Shown one piece after another: positions 37,956 through 47,614 of a stretch of DNA of 64,000 bases (position 1 is its first letter; every line of letters starts with the position of its first letter). The position numbers and the translations under genes are program-made. Origin of the DNA: Pseudomonadota bacterium. Lineage in GTDB: Bacteria > Pseudomonadota > Alphaproteobacteria > Acetobacterales > Acetobacteraceae. Under the pieces are notes generated by a model that worked only from the letters and a program-made list of their open reading frames with translations, had not been told where the DNA came from and searched no databases. Location: the NCBI GenBank assembly GCA_021805565.1, contig JAJZFA010000027.1, positions 1-64,000 of the forward strand, in the 5' to 3' direction.

Positions 37956-39028
37956 GCTGCTTTCTCCTTGCCGGTGGCGACCGTTCCAAGCCGCTGCCCG
38001 GCATAACGGGCCAACCTTAGCGTTTCCCACCACGCGCGACGATCCAGGTACCAGTCGATGGTGCGGGCCAGCCCGCTCTCGAAATCGTGCGGTGCTTTCC
38101 AGTCCAATGCCTGTTCGCTGCGCGACGGGTCGATCTCATAGCGGAAATCATGACCGGGGCGGTCGGCGACGAACCGGATCAGCCGTTCGCGCGGGCCGCC
38201 CGGATCGGGAACACGCCTGTCCAAATGCGCGCAAATCGCCCTCACCACCTCCAGATTGGTGCGCGGCTGCCGCCCGCCGATGGCATAGGTCTGACCAGGC
38301 GTTCCGGTTTCCGCGATGCGCACCAGGGCTTCCGCGTGGTCTTCCACGAACAGCCAGTCGCGCGTGTTGGAGCCGTCGCCATAAACCGGCAGTTCTTTGC
38401 CTTCCAGCGCGTTCAGCGTCACCAGCGGGATGAGTTTTTCCGGGAATTGCCAGGGGCCGTAGTTGTTGCAGGTGTTGGAAACGATCGTGGGCAATTTATA
38501 GGTATGGCTCCATGCGCGGACCAAATGATCGGACGCGGCCTTGGTCGCCGAATACGGGCTGCGCGGATCGTACGGCGTGTTTTCGGTGAAGGGCGGATCG
38601 TCATGATCCAGCGCGCCGAATACCTCATCGGTTGAGACGTGGTGAAACCGGAACGCTGCCTTTCTGTTCGCCGGCAAGCCATCATAGTGGCGGCGTGCCG
38701 CCTCCAGCAGGATGAACGTGCCAACGACGTTGGTCTGCACGAAATCCGCCGGCCCGTCGATCGAGCGATCGACATGGCTTTCCGCCGCCAGATGCATCAC
38801 CGCATCCGGATCGTGGGTCTCAAAAATCTGGCGCATCGCGGCGGCGTCCGCAATATCGGCCTTTATCAGTGTATGCCGGTTGTGCCGCAGCCCATCTTCA
38901 AGCGCATCTTCCGATGCGGCATAGGTCATTTTATCGACGTTGATCACCACATGGCCGGTGTGGTGCAGCAGGCGCCTGACGACGGCGGACCCGATAAACC
39001 CACACCCGCCGGTCAGCAAAAGCTTCAT
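37952..39028 (-). CDS. rfbB: dTDP-glucose 4,6-dehydratase
   Basis: A 358-residue extended short-chain dehydrogenase with bound NAD+. The Rossmann motif is [18 protein letters not shown] (4-21); HVSTDEVFG and [15 protein letters not shown] carry the catalytic Thr-Asp-Glu region, Tyr and Lys. First gene of the rfbBACD unit, so a promoter should lie in the 185 bp between it and the small lipoprotein gene, but none stands out. Confidence 0.96.
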
Positions 39029-39213
39029 GGAGCCGCACATCCCTGCCGTTTCGCGAGCCGTCCGGTAACACCGATTGGCCAACTGCGGCAACCATCGCCT
39101 GCCCGTTCCGGATAGAAACAGCGTGACTGGCGTTTTTTATCGTGCCGGCGGCCAGATCGACTGGGCCGTCCGGCGTGCGCCGCGACGATGCCCGCCGCGC
39201 CGCGCCGACGCGT

Positions 39214-39339
39214 TCAGTAGCCCCAGTACGGATGCGGCCGGTAGTAGGGCCCCCAGGCAGGTGCAACGACACAGCCCGATAGCGCGGCCGCAAGTGCCAG
39301 CGCGGCGGCCACTTTGATCGTGAATTTCGCAGGCAGCAT
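39214..39339 (-). CDS. Very small lipoprotein
   Basis: A 41-residue peptide, MLPAKFTIKVAAALALAAAL then SGCVVAP, with a clear lipobox (LSGC, Cys23). The mature part is only about 19 residues, rich in Pro, Tyr and Trp (YYRPHPYWGY). Small lipoproteins of this form occur in alphaproteobacteria with unknown roles. The Cys, charged start and hydrophobic core support a real gene, though the size limits certainty. Confidence 0.6.
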   Translation of the reverse strand: MLPAKFTIKVAAALALAAALSGCVVAPAWGPYYRPHPYWGY

Positions 39340-39760
39340 GATTGAAGACTCCTGGTTGGCAGGGGGCCTCGTTCGATTACGACCATTCGTGCAACGCCAG
39401 GGATGCAATGCTATTCGAATTGTAACACGGCCGGCGTGTCCCGTTGCGTTGCCATGGTACCGGACGGAGTTGCACCGGACGGAGTTGCACGTGCCCACCG
39501 AGCGGACACACAACAATCAGGCATCGCGGGAACGGTCGCTGCCAGGGCAATATCCGCTGGCGGAGTTCTCGTATGGATAAAGTCAGGAATCTAAATATGG
39601 CAACCGCGGCAAAAGACGACGGCGGACAAGGCGGTTACGGTCCAGGGTCGGCGGGTTGGACAGCCGGCCGGCTCATTTTGCGCCGATGCCTCGGTACCTC
39701 CCGACACTGCGATCCGGTCCGTCACGGTACCTGGGGGCGGCGAGGCGGCGGCATGCCGTC
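39340..39760. other. Gap with a 15-bp tandem duplication, no gene seen
   Basis: About 420 bp between divergent genes. It holds two exact adjacent copies of CGGACGGAGTTGCAC (39461-39475 and 39476-39490). Several small overlapping frames here lack recognisable content. Promoters for the lipoprotein and for the phospholipase D gene should be here but are not evident by eye. Confidence 0.5.
39461..39490. repeat. 15-bp perfect tandem duplication
   Basis: CGGACGGAGTTGCAC occurs twice in direct succession. It lies in non-coding sequence and may be a recent slippage or duplication event, or a pair of regulatory half-sites. Confidence 0.75.
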
Positions 39761-41185
39761 ATGAACGATGTCTGGCAGCGCCTGCTGCCGGTGCGAGCCG
39801 ACGCGATGCTGGCGGTCGGGCTGGTATTGGCCATTGGCGTGACCATCCACGTCCTTTTGCACAAACGCGAGGTGGCGTCGGCGGTCGGCTGGATCGGGCT
39901 GGTGTGGTTCGCGCCGATTCTGGGGACCATGATCTACCTGGTACTGGGGATCAACCGGGTGAAGCGGCGTGCCCGGCGGCTTCGGTCGCAGGACCGAACC
40001 GCCGCCCAGGTGTTGCCACGGCATCCGGACAGCATGGAGGACAGGCTTGAGCCGCTGGGCCGCGGCGTCGGCCGCATCACCGGGCGGCCATTGGTGGCCG
40101 GCACCGGGGTGACGATCTATCGGAACGGCGACGCCGCCTATCCGCCCATGCTGGCGGCGATCGCCAGTGCGCGGGCCAGTGTTGCGATGTCGTCGTATTT
40201 GTTCCGCGACGATCTGTGGGGTGGACAGTTTATCGACGCACTGGCCGAAGCGAGGGCGCGCGGCGTCGCGGTCCGGGTGATTATCGACGGCATCGGCGGC
40301 GGCTGGATCCGGTCGTCCGCATACCGCCGGTTACGCCGCACCGGGGTAGCGGCCGCTCGGTTCATGCACTCGCCGCTCCCCTGGCGTATGCCGTTCCTGA
40401 ACCTGCGCAGTCATAAGAAAGTCCTGCTGATCGACGGAGTCCTGGGCTTCACCGGCGGCATGAATATCGGCGATGAAAATGTGATGGCCACGCATCCGGC
40501 GACGCCGGTGCAGGATCTGCATTTCGGGATCGAAGGCCCAGTGGTGCGCCAGTTGCTTGAGACCTTCCTGGAAGACTGGGTCTTCGTCACCGGCGAGGAT
40601 CTGCAAGGCGAGGCCTGGCTACCAGATATCCGGCCACGCACGGGGGTTCCGGCCCGGGTCATCGATTCCGGGCCGGATGAGGATTTAGAGAAGATCGAAT
40701 TCGCGGTGCTACAGGCCATCGGTTGCGCGCGCTCCTGCATCGCCGTGACAACGCCGTATTTTCTGCCCGACGGGCGTCTGCTGGCAGCCCTGTCGCTGGC
40801 GGCCATGCGGGGCGTCGCGGTCGATATCGTTATACCGGAAAAAAGCAATCACCCGCTGGTGGATTGGGCGACACGGGCGAATGTCGGGCCGTTGCTGGCC
40901 GACGGGGCCCGGATCTGGCACAGTCCGTCACCGTTTCATCATACGAAGATGATGGTGGTTGACCGGGAATGGTGCCTGATCGGCAGTTGCAACTGGGACA
41001 TACGGTCGTTCCGGCTGAATTTCGAACTGTGCATGGAAGTGTATGATTCGGCCCTGGCGACCGCGTTGACAGCTTCGATGGACGCCATCCGGGGTCCGCG
41101 ACTGACGCAGCATGACCTCGACGCCCGGTCCTTCCCGGTTCGCCTGCGGGACGCGGCCGCGCGACTGCTGCTGCCATACCTGTAA
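39761..41185 (+). CDS. Phospholipase D-family protein, cardiolipin synthase-like
   Basis: A 474-residue membrane enzyme. Two N-terminal helices, AMLAVGLVLAIGVTIHVLL (about 15-33) and AVGWIGLVWFAPILGTMIYLV (PLDc_N type, split here for length), precede two PLD domains. HKD motif 1 is HKKVLLID in LRSHKKVLLIDGVLGFTGG; motif 2 is HTKMMVVD in HHTKMMVVDREWCLIGS. Cardiolipin synthases of this group transfer phosphatidyl groups between phosphatidylglycerol molecules. The ATG at 39761 is chosen; a frame extending to 39656 is not hydrophobic at its start. Confidence 0.92.
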   Translation: MNDVWQRLLPVRADAMLAVGLVLAIGVTIHVLLHKREVASAVGWIGLVWFAPILGTMIYLVLGINRVKRRARRLRSQDRTAAQVLPRHPDSMEDRLEPLGRGVGRITGRPLVAGTGVTIYRNGDAAYPPMLAAIASARASVAMSSYLFRDDLWGGQFIDALAEARARGVAVRVIIDGIGGGWIRSSAYRRLRRTGVAAARFMHSPLPWRMPFLNLRSHKKVLLIDGVLGFTGGMNIGDENVMATHPATPVQDLHFGIEGPVVRQLLETFLEDWVFVTGEDLQGEAWLPDIRPRTGVPARVIDSGPDEDLEKIEFAVLQAIGCARSCIAVTTPYFLPDGRLLAALSLAAMRGVAVDIVIPEKSNHPLVDWATRANVGPLLADGARIWHSPSPFHHTKMMVVDREWCLIGSCNWDIRSFRLNFELCMEVYDSALATALTASMDAIRGPRLTQHDLDARSFPVRLRDAAARLLLPYL

Positions 41186-41291
41186 CGACACCGGCTGCCG
41201 ACCGTCTGTCCGAAATGTGTTGCCGCCAGGGGATAGAAATGCCAACTGTGGATTGCGCGCCGTCCGGTCCCATCCCTATTTATCGGCATCG

Positions 41292-41927
41292 ATGATCAAA
41301 CTTGTCAGTTGGAATCTGCTTCGCCTGACTGGGGCTTCGCTGGACGATGTAATCCGGCTTATCCGCCGGGAAAGTCCCGATCTTCTGCTGATGCAGGAGG
41401 TTACCGGCGCGATGGACGGATTGCCCGGACGGGTGGGCGGCCACTACCAGCGCAATCTTCTGCCGGGCCGTATTCATGGGCTGGCCGTCTGGAGTCCGGA
41501 GCCGTTTCAAGGATTGCCAGTGGTCATGCCGCTCCAGGCCGGCGCCATGTTCAACCGCATCTGCCAGATCGTCGCGCTCGGTTCGCTGACCGTGGCGAAC
41601 GTTCATTTGTCGCACGGCCAAATACTCAATCGCCGCCAGCTTAGGCGGATCGCCGGCGTCCTGCCGTACCGATCCGCCGTAGTGGGGGACTATAACCTGA
41701 TTGGCCCGGCTCTGGTGCCGGGGTTTCGCGATGTCGGGCCGCGCGAGCCGACGCATGTCGCGGGCGACGTGGTACCGCTGCGATTGGACCGCTGCCTGAT
41801 ACGCGGCATGGCCTGTCTGGGCACGCGGGCGCTGATGCGCGAAGCGTCCGACCATCGGCCGATCGTGATCGATCTGGGTGTTGCCGCGCCGAACATGCGT
41901 GTCCGGGGATTGGACGCGGTAGCATAG
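41292..41927 (+). CDS. Endonuclease/exonuclease/phosphatase (EEP) family protein
   Basis: A 211-residue metal-dependent phosphoesterase of the EEP fold. Family motifs: VSWNLLR (4-10), LLLMQEV (about 31-37), the DYN of VVGDYNLIG and the C-terminal catalytic SDHRPIVIDL. It is short for the family but complete. In several bacteria such a gene follows a cardiolipin-synthase-like gene, as here, suggesting a joint function; the substrate (nucleic acid or phospholipid) is unknown. Confidence 0.88.
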   Translation: MIKLVSWNLLRLTGASLDDVIRLIRRESPDLLLMQEVTGAMDGLPGRVGGHYQRNLLPGRIHGLAVWSPEPFQGLPVVMPLQAGAMFNRICQIVALGSLTVANVHLSHGQILNRRQLRRIAGVLPYRSAVVGDYNLIGPALVPGFRDVGPREPTHVAGDVVPLRLDRCLIRGMACLGTRALMREASDHRPIVIDLGVAAPNMRVRGLDAVA

Positions 41928-42124
41928 ATCTGCCGGCGACTGTCGCGGACGGCCGATCCGGTTAGAGCGCCGATCCGGACACCGGGATCAGGGCACCTGT
42001 CCGCCGGACTTCTTCCCTGTGTCGCCAATGCCGGATATGGCCAATGCTGGGCAATCCGGATACAGATTTAAGGGTATTCCGGTGCGGCGATCGCGCGGGG
42101 CGGTGAACTACGGGAGACGACCCA

Positions 42125-43666
42125 ATGAATGGCGCCGAAAGTCTTGTGCATTCGCTGCTGAAAAGCGACGTGACCACATGCTTTTCCAACCCTGGCACGT
42201 CGGAGATGCACTTCGTCGCCGCCCTGGACCGGGTTCCCGGCATGCACTGCGTTCTCGGACTGTTCGAGGGTGTGGTGACAGGCGCGGCCGACGGCTACGC
42301 CCGGATGGCGGGCAAGCCGGCGGCGACGCTGCTACATTGCGGCCCCGGTCTCGCCAACGGACTGGCCAATCTGCACAATGCGCGGCGCGCGGCCACGCCG
42401 GTTGTCAATATCGTCGGCGATCAAGCGACGTATCATCGGCCGCTGGATTCCCCGCTGACAGCCGATACCGAGGGTTTCGCGCGCGGCGTTTCCGGCTGGG
42501 TGCGCACCTCGATGGACGTGCGCACGGTGGGCGCCGACGCCGCCGCCGCCGTCCAGGCATCGATGATGGCGCCCGGCCAGGTCGCCACGCTGATCCTGCC
42601 GTCGGACACGTCGTGGAACGACGGCGGTATCGTCGCCGGCGCGCTACCGAGGTTGCCCACCGCACCGGCCTCGCCCAATCAGATCGAGGCGGCGGCGGAT
42701 GCGTTGCGGCGCGGCGGTCCGGGTATCGTGCTGCTGCTGGGCGGTATCGCGCTGCACGCGGAAGGCCTCGCGCTGGCGCACCGCATCCAGGCCGCGACCG
42801 GTTGCCGGGTTCTCGCTCAGGGCTCCAACGCCCGGATGGCGCGCGGGCAGGGCCGGCTGGCGATCGAGCGCGTGCCATACGTCGTCGATGCCGCGGTCAA
42901 GGCGATGGAGGGAACCCGGCACCTGATCCTGGCCGGATCGCGCAAGCCGGTCACGTTCTTCGCTTATCCGAACAAGCCGCAGACCTCGATCCCGGACGAT
43001 GCGCAAATCCACATCTTGTCGCGGCCCGAACAGGATGTGGTGGACTCGTTGGCGCGACTTGCCGATGCGCTGGGCTGCCCAAAGGTCGCGGCGCCGGACA
43101 ACGGCAAACGCCCCGAACCGGGCCGAGGCGCGCTAACACCCGAAGCGGTTGCCGCCACACTGGGCGCTTTGATGCCGGACCATGCGGTGATCGCGGACGA
43201 ATCGGTCAGTTTCGGCCGCGGTTTCTTCGGTGCGACCAAGGCGGCGCCCCCGCACGACTGGCTGAACGTAACCGGCGGAGCGATCGGCGGCGGCATGCCG
43301 ATGGCGACCGGTGCGGCGATCGGCGCACCCGGACGGCGGGTGATCAATCTACAGGCCGACGGATCCGCGATGTACACGGTGCAGGCGCTGTGGACTCAGG
43401 CGCGGGAAAAACTGGATATCACCACCGTTTTACTGTCGAACCGGAAATACCAGATTCTGCTGGGCGAACTGGCAAACGTCGGGGCTAACCCTGGCCGCAC
43501 GGCGCTGGATATGATGGATATCGGCAATCCCGATATTAACTGGCCCGCGCTGGCCGGGTCGCTGGGGGTGGAAGCGGCGCGCACCGATACAGCCGAAGGC
43601 TTCGCCGATCTTCTCGCCCATTCGCTGAAACGGCCGGGCCCGTTCCTGATCGAACTGCTGATCTAG
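42125..43666 (+). CDS. Thiamine-diphosphate enzyme, acetolactate synthase large-subunit-like
   Basis: A 513-residue ThDP enzyme. The PYR domain opens with VTTCFSNPGTSEMHFVAALD; the conserved Glu is in FEGVVTGAADGYARMAGKPA. The ThDP/Mg domain has LQADGSAMYTVQALW to LLSNRKYQILLGEL, with Ala replacing Gly in the usual GDG motif. The subfamily is annotated as acetolactate synthase, but related proteins are benzoylformate or oxalyl-CoA-type decarboxylases. No small regulatory subunit (ilvN) lies nearby, arguing against a role in branched-chain amino-acid synthesis. Confidence 0.88.
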   Translation: MNGAESLVHSLLKSDVTTCFSNPGTSEMHFVAALDRVPGMHCVLGLFEGVVTGAADGYARMAGKPAATLLHCGPGLANGLANLHNARRAATPVVNIVGDQATYHRPLDSPLTADTEGFARGVSGWVRTSMDVRTVGADAAAAVQASMMAPGQVATLILPSDTSWNDGGIVAGALPRLPTAPASPNQIEAAADALRRGGPGIVLLLGGIALHAEGLALAHRIQAATGCRVLAQGSNARMARGQGRLAIERVPYVVDAAVKAMEGTRHLILAGSRKPVTFFAYPNKPQTSIPDDAQIHILSRPEQDVVDSLARLADALGCPKVAAPDNGKRPEPGRGALTPEAVAATLGALMPDHAVIADESVSFGRGFFGATKAAPPHDWLNVTGGAIGGGMPMATGAAIGAPGRRVINLQADGSAMYTVQALWTQAREKLDITTVLLSNRKYQILLGELANVGANPGRTALDMMDIGNPDINWPALAGSLGVEAARTDTAEGFADLLAHSLKRPGPFLIELLI

Positions 43667-44069
43667 CGACGGCATCGGCAACACCGAGCGTCAGTGCGCG
43701 GATAAAGATGCTTGTCCGAACAAAAAATCGGAGTACGGCCGTCGCCCCGTTCCGGAGCGATCGGTGCCGAACGCCCAAAGAACGAACCGTTGTTAAAAAG
43801 ACACGATTGAATCTGGCTTGACCGTAGCCGCGAAAGTGCCGACGCGCGATGCGAGCCGCGGTCACCGGGATCCTCGCCAAGATCGAACGCCCTCGCGCCG
43901 AACGCGGGAGAGCCACCGCTGCCTGGGTTTTCGCGTGGCAAATAAAAGATAAGGTAACACTGGCAATAAGTGCGTCAGCAAAGGTGCCTCGCAAAACATA
44001 AACTTATCGCTTGCTCGACGCTGCCGCTCGCAGCGGTTATTGTCGAGAAAGCCATAAGGACCCCAGACG
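43667..44069. other. Intergenic region with dispersed repeat, no gene seen
   Basis: 403 bp between the ThDP enzyme and an LLM-class oxidoreductase. It contains the third, decayed copy of repeat A (43948-44008). The part before it has several A-rich runs and no coding content that I can recognise. Confidence 0.55.
43948..44008 (+). repeat. Dispersed intergenic hairpin repeat A, copy 3 (diverged)
   Basis: Related to 4157-4230: GATAAG-GTAACACTGGC, AATAAGTGCGTCAGCA, then CGCAAAACATAAACTTATC. Part of the right inner arm (GCCAG) is deleted. The outer stem is kept with paired changes: CTAAG/CTTAG in copies 1 and 2 has become ATAAG/CTTAT here (GATAAG at 43948-43953, CTTATC at 44003-44008), which argues for conserved base pairing. 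Confidence 0.75.
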
Positions 44070-44924
44070 ATGAAAATTGGCGCCGTCATGTTCTTTACCG
44101 CCGACTCGATGCAGCCGGCCGCGTTGGGCCGGGCGCTGGAACAGCGCGGGTTCGAGTCGTTGTGGGTGCCGGAGCATACCCATGTCCCCTCGACCCGGAC
44201 GACACCCTATGTCGGCGGCGGTCCCCTGCCCCGGCCATACTATGACATCTACGATCCCTTTCTGGCGCTGACCGCGGTTGCGGCAGCGACCGAGACTCTG
44301 AAAATTGGCACCGGTATCGCCCTGGTGGTGCAGCGCGATCCGATCGTGACCGCGAAAATGGTTTCGACGATCGACCAACTGTCCCAAGGCCGATTTCTGT
44401 TCGGAGTCGGCAACGGCTGGAACCGCGACGAGATCGAAAATCACGGCACCTCCTTCCCCACACGCAACAAACTCGCTCGGGAACGGATCGAGGCGATGCA
44501 AACGATCTGGACTCAGGACGAACCATCGTTCGATGGCGAATTTGTCAAATTCGGCCCCATGAGCCAGTGGCCAAAGCCGTTTCAGAAGCCGTATCCTCCG
44601 ATCATTGTCGGCGGTGCGTTCCCACACGCGGCGAAGCGGGCGATCCGTTACGGCAACGGCTGGATTCCGCGCGCCGACCGGCTGGAACACGACGGGGTCG
44701 GCGTCGTCATCGGACGCTTCCGCGCGATGGCAACCGAGGCCGGGCGCGACCCGGCATCCCTGCCGATCAGCATATTCCGCGTGCCGGACGACCTGACCAA
44801 ACTCAGATTTTGCCAGGAAATCGGCGTCGATCGGGTCGTTTTCAGCCTGCCCGCCGGCGACGCGGAGACAATCTTGCCGATCCTGGACCGGTGGGTACGG
44901 GTCAGGCAGGACCTTGGATACTGA
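44070..44924 (+). CDS. LLM-class flavin-dependent oxidoreductase
   Basis: A 284-residue member of the luciferase-like superfamily, shorter than the one at 6.6 kb and of a different subgroup. It opens with KIGAVMFFTADSMQPAALG; LWVPEHTHVP, ALVVQRDPIVTAKMVSTIDQ and GRFLFGVGNGWNRDEIENHG (about 111-130) are family hallmarks. AAGGA lies 9 bp upstream of the ATG. The cofactor could be F420 or FMN, and the substrate is unknown. It stands alone behind a repeat element. Confidence 0.88.
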   Translation: MKIGAVMFFTADSMQPAALGRALEQRGFESLWVPEHTHVPSTRTTPYVGGGPLPRPYYDIYDPFLALTAVAAATETLKIGTGIALVVQRDPIVTAKMVSTIDQLSQGRFLFGVGNGWNRDEIENHGTSFPTRNKLARERIEAMQTIWTQDEPSFDGEFVKFGPMSQWPKPFQKPYPPIIVGGAFPHAAKRAIRYGNGWIPRADRLEHDGVGVVIGRFRAMATEAGRDPASLPISIFRVPDDLTKLRFCQEIGVDRVVFSLPAGDAETILPILDRWVRVRQDLGY

Positions 44925-44996
44925 ACCGAGCGTTGCACGCCATGATCGCCTCGCCGAACAGGGGACCGGCCGGGAACAATCCCTGGGCGACGGGTC

Positions 44997-45145
44997 ATAC
45001 CAACCCGCTTAAAGGCCGACCCATGAAGAATGGGTCGCCGCGGCTTGGTATAAGTCTTTTTTGGCGCGCCGCCGCCCGCCAACCCGGCGCGCGATACCAA
45101 TCGGCGGAACGGATGGAAGAATCATCCTTTCCGCCGATTGGTATC
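44997..45145. repeat. Hairpin repeat B array at the 3' end of the acpXL cluster
   Basis: Alternating ATACCAA and TTGGTAT boxes form a hairpin series: ATACCAA (44997-45003) with TTGGTAT (45045-45051), enclosing CGACCCAT (45017-45024) and ATGGGTCG (45030-45037); then TTGGTAT with ATACCAA (45094-45100), enclosing GGCGCGCC and GGCGCGCG; and finally GATACCAATCGGCGGAA (45093-45109), a perfect 17-bp match to TTCCGCCGATTGGTATC (45129-45145). The last arm enters the fabF1XL stop. A bidirectional terminator or mobile repeat are both possible; related elements lie at 48579-48658. Confidence 0.8.
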
Positions 45146-46421
45146 AGTCCACGGCGCCGATCACCAGACAGACGTTCTGTCCGCCAAAACCGAAGGAATT
45201 GGAAATTGCGTGCCGCACACGCGCCGGTCTTGCGATGTTCGGAACGCAATCCACGGGCAATGCCGGGTCGGGCGTATCATAGTTGATCGTCGGCGGTAGC
45301 AGACCGTTACGAATGCTCAGCAGCGAGAATATCGCTTCCACCGCGCCCGCCGCCGTCAGGGTATGTCCGATACCCGACTTGTTCGACGACATCGGAATGG
45401 AACCGGCTCGGTCTCCAAACACCGCGGACACACCGATCCATTCCATTTTGTCGTTCTCGGGCGTGCCGGTGCCGTGCGCGTTGATGTAATCCACGTCGTC
45501 CGGCGTTAACCCGGCGTCGTCCAGGGCATTCCGCATACAGGCGATGATTGGCTTGCCGTCCGGCGACGATCGCGTGCGGTGGAACCCGTCCGCCACTTCG
45601 CCGCAGCCCTCGATTATGCCCAGGATCGTGGCGCCACGAGCCCGCGCGCCGGACAGGCTTTCCAGCACCAGAGCGCCGGCGCCTTCCGCCATCACGAACC
45701 CCTCGCGGTCCTTGCTGAACGGGCGCGACGCCGACGATGGCGGATCGTTGCGCGTCGATAAGGCCGACAGCAGGGAGAACCGGATCAGGCTCTCGGGATT
45801 GACCGAGGCATCCGTGCCGACCACCAGGGCAGCGTCCGTCTCGCCCCTGCGGATGGCCTCGACGCCAAGTTGGATCGCCGTCCCACCGGACGCGCAAGCG
45901 GTCGAGGTCGCGATCGGCGAGCCTTTCGTACCGAACCGCTCCGCAAGGTTTTCGCCGACGGAACCGAAAAGAAAGCGCCGGTAATAAGGCTCGAACGCAC
46001 CATTGCCGGCGACCCGTAACAGATCGTCGTATGTCACGGTGCCAGTCGCTCCGGACGCCGCGGCCAGCGCGAGGCGCTGCGTCCATTCCATTTCGACGGG
46101 TGGCAGAGCGAGGAACAGCGGCCCCGGAAAGTCGCCGATCCGGCCTATCGCGGCTTCTGTCACGGCTTCTTCGATCACCAGTTCGGCCATGCGCTGCGAC
46201 AGAGCTGGGGCGGACATGTCTTCGACAGGGATGAAATCGACGGTCCCGGCGATCGCGGTACGCATGCCGCCGGTCGGGAAGCGGGTAATGCGGCGTATGC
46301 CGGAAACGCCGCTGGTCAGGGCTGTCCAGTTCGTTGCCTGGCCCTGACCGAGCGATGTGATGACACCCATGCCGGTTACCGCGACGATAGGGCGGCCCAG
46401 CCGATCGGTATCCTGTGCCAT
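45144..46421 (-). CDS. fabF1XL: 3-oxoacyl-ACP synthase of the AcpXL pathway
   Basis: A 425-residue condensing enzyme with an intact Cys-His-His triad: C176 in TACASGG, H316 in NAHGTGT and H353 in IGHTLTAAG. In rhizobial clusters the equivalent enzyme elongates acyl chains on AcpXL to the very long chain (28 carbons, (omega-1)-hydroxy) found in lipid A. ATG at 46421 is favoured because AAGGG is 8 bp upstream; ATG at 46427 is also possible. It is the last gene of the unit; its stop is part of a strong hairpin. Assignment rests on context with acpXL. Confidence 0.9.
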   Translation of the reverse strand: MAQDTDRLGRPIVAVTGMGVITSLGQGQATNWTALTSGVSGIRRITRFPTGGMRTAIAGTVDFIPVEDMSAPALSQRMAELVIEEAVTEAAIGRIGDFPGPLFLALPPVEMEWTQRLALAAASGATGTVTYDDLLRVAGNGAFEPYYRRFLFGSVGENLAERFGTKGSPIATSTACASGGTAIQLGVEAIRRGETDAALVVGTDASVNPESLIRFSLLSALSTRNDPPSSASRPFSKDREGFVMAEGAGALVLESLSGARARGATILGIIEGCGEVADGFHRTRSSPDGKPIIACMRNALDDAGLTPDDVDYINAHGTGTPENDKMEWIGVSAVFGDRAGSIPMSSNKSGIGHTLTAAGAVEAIFSLLSIRNGLLPPTINYDTPDPALPVDCVPNIARPARVRHAISNSFGFGGQNVCLVIGAVD

Positions 46422-46432
46422 CGTCATGTCCC

Positions 46433-47614
46433 TTATGCGGCAGTCATCAGGGCCAGCGCCTCGCCGCGCCAATGTCCCCACGATGTCACCAGCGCCTGCG
46501 TTAAAGGTGCGGTCATTGCCTGTTCGGCCGGTTCCAGCGGCGGGAAAAGCGCCCCATGCCGCACCGCGAGCGCTCCGAGGACCAGACTGGCCAGAAATGA
46601 CGGTTCCAGCGAGTGACCCAACGCGGTCGCCGTGGCCCGCACCGGCAGGCCAATCTCATCCAGGAAGGCCTTTTCTTCAATGGTCGGCGCCGCGACGCCC
46701 GACGCGCCGGATATCGCGGCCGAACCCGCCCGATCGAAGTGTCCGGCCATTTCGTGCAATTGTGCCTTGGCGTTGGCTGTTGCCTCGCCGGGCATCCGGC
46801 GGCTGCGATCCGTGCGGATGGACGCAATGTGGGCATAGGCCGTTGCGCCGCGAGCGGTGGCATGGGCGCGGCTTTCGATGACAAGGAAGCAGCCGACCGA
46901 CCCCAGGATCATTCCGCCGCCGCCCGCTTGCCGTGCCCAGACCGGCTGGAACGGGGGCCGCCTTTGCAGGCCGCCCATTTCGTAGTGCAGAATCACATCC
47001 GGCCGTTCGGCATTATAAGACCCGCCGGCCAGCATGATGTCGCCCTGGCCGGCGGAGATGCGAGCACAGGCGATGCGAACGGCGTCCGCACCGCTGGATT
47101 CCTCGCCCATGAAGGTGCGGGAGGAGCCGATAACGCCATGCACGATCGAAATGTTGCCAGCCAGCAGGTTGGACAACTGCGCCAGGAATAATGTGGGCCG
47201 CAGGTCGCCCAGCAGACGTTCGTTCAAATACGTGCCTGGATCCGGTGCCTGCGGATATCCGGACAGAATAGCGGAATCGACGGCGTAATCGCGCTCCCCG
47301 CCGCCGGCTGCAACGATCATGCCCATGCGCGACAGCAGATCGGCGTTGCCCTTCACGCCAGCCGATTCCAGAGCCTGCCCGGCGGCGAAGACGCCCATGC
47401 GCTGCCAGGCTTCCATCTGCCGCTGATCGCCCCGTTTGGGAATTTGCGAGTCCAGGTCCAGCGGCGCCAGCGGATGCACCGCGAACGGAGCAAATCTGGT
47501 CGTGTCCACGACCGGGACAAAGCTGTTCAACGCCTGCCAATGTGCCTCGGCGCCCGATCCGAGGCAGGATACAATGCCGATCCCGGTAATCAGGGCGTCG
47601 CGCTCATGCGCCAT
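46433..47614 (-). CDS. fabF2XL: Beta-ketoacyl synthase-like partner (chain-length-factor type) of the AcpXL pathway
   Basis: A 393-residue ketosynthase-fold protein. The catalytic Cys position is not Cys: the segment reads GSSRTFMGEESSGADA, and the two catalytic His motifs (HGTGT and GHT) are not recognisable. This resembles chain-length factors that dimerise with an active ketosynthase. It sits between fabZXL, whose end it overlaps by 11 bp, and fabF1XL, which begins 11 bp later, as in rhizobial acpXL clusters. A heterodimer with the next gene product is inferred. Confidence 0.88.
   Translation of the reverse strand: MAHERDALITGIGIVSCLGSGAEAHWQALNSFVPVVDTTRFAPFAVHPLAPLDLDSQIPKRGDQRQMEAWQRMGVFAAGQALESAGVKGNADLLSRMGMIVAAGGGERDYAVDSAILSGYPQAPDPGTYLNERLLGDLRPTLFLAQLSNLLAGNISIVHGVIGSSRTFMGEESSGADAVRIACARISAGQGDIMLAGGSYNAERPDVILHYEMGGLQRRPPFQPVWARQAGGGGMILGSVGCFLVIESRAHATARGATAYAHIASIRTDRSRRMPGEATANAKAQLHEMAGHFDRAGSAAISGASGVAAPTIEEKAFLDEIGLPVRATATALGHSLEPSFLASLVLGALAVRHGALFPPLEPAEQAMTAPLTQALVTSWGHWRGEALALMTAA

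Noticed and set aside
44997-45145. CRISPR array suggested by alternating ATACCAA/TTGGTAT boxes
   Set aside because: The boxes are inverted, unevenly spaced and only 7 bp; there are no equal-length direct repeats, spacers or cas genes.
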